NCBI GenBank assembly: GCA_951804985.1
Contig: OX638133.1
Coordinates: forward strand, 2,996,501 to 3,060,500
Origin: Dryomyza anilis
Taxonomy: Eukaryota; Arthropoda; Insecta; Diptera; Dryomyzidae
Reading direction: 5' to 3'
DNA length: 64,000 nucleotides
Within the stretch, counting starts at the first letter, position 1. Each line of letters opens with the position of its first letter. Shown here one piece after another: positions 63,883 to 64,000 of the stretch. The position numbers were made by a program, and so were the translations under genes. The notes beneath the pieces were generated by a model. It saw only the letters and a program-made list of their open reading frames with translations, was not told the DNA's origin and made no database searches.

Positions 63883-64000
63883 TAAAAATGGTATTTTTCC
63901 ATTCGGTTTTTTTTTATATATATATATAACGTCTATTTCCTGAAATCATTTTGGCTTTTGAATTATTTTCTGGGAGGTTTTTCAAATCCATACAAAGTGG

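Overview
The window is nuclear DNA of an insect, most likely a higher fly (Schizophora; tephritid-like, species not determinable). The reasons are AT-rich sequence with short multi-exon genes and GT-AG introns, a fly-type start context (GACAAAATGG), and dense non-autonomous transposons of dipteran character, including elements that carry (GACM)n microsatellites. There are no operons, CRISPR arrays or bacterial features.

Two protein-coding genes can be assembled with consistent splice phases, both on the minus strand. (1) Positions 7608 down to 1 (continuing off the left edge) hold the first five coding exons of a type II membrane glycosyltransferase of family GT92 (DUF23): 383 residues, with an N-terminal signal anchor and a VDLDE metal/donor-binding motif. 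(2) Positions 58109 down to 41542 hold a complete seven-exon gene for a 445-residue secreted protein rich in Tyr, Arg, Gly, Asp and Ser. Its six-codon first exon lies 11 kb upstream of exon 2.

Between the two genes, 9-24 kb is an intergenic patchwork of MITEs, a SINE, a 1.7-kb minisatellite with a 19-bp unit, two TATA-box candidates on the plus strand (about 18664 and 24184) and one short plus-strand exon candidate. From about 25.8 to 38.5 kb lies a very T-rich, strand-asymmetric domain containing a regular 92-bp tandem array (26341-27600) and many nested local duplications. From 39.5 to 41.1 kb come a degenerate tRNA-like sequence, a 51-bp in-frame tandem repeat, and transposon ends.

The introns of the secreted-protein gene are loaded with mobile DNA. 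They hold two hAT-type elements with perfect 8-bp target duplications (45200-45868 and 50538-51187), a 388-bp palindrome, a minus-strand SINE and several MITEs. To the right of the gene (58.1-64 kb) are another SINE copy, an inverted-repeat element and a third probable hAT element. Six copies of a tRNA-derived SINE, six of one MITE family and three of each of three other inverted-repeat families are spread through the window. Most of the sequence between exons is therefore transposon-derived or low-complexity; the statements about it rest on visual comparison within the window only.
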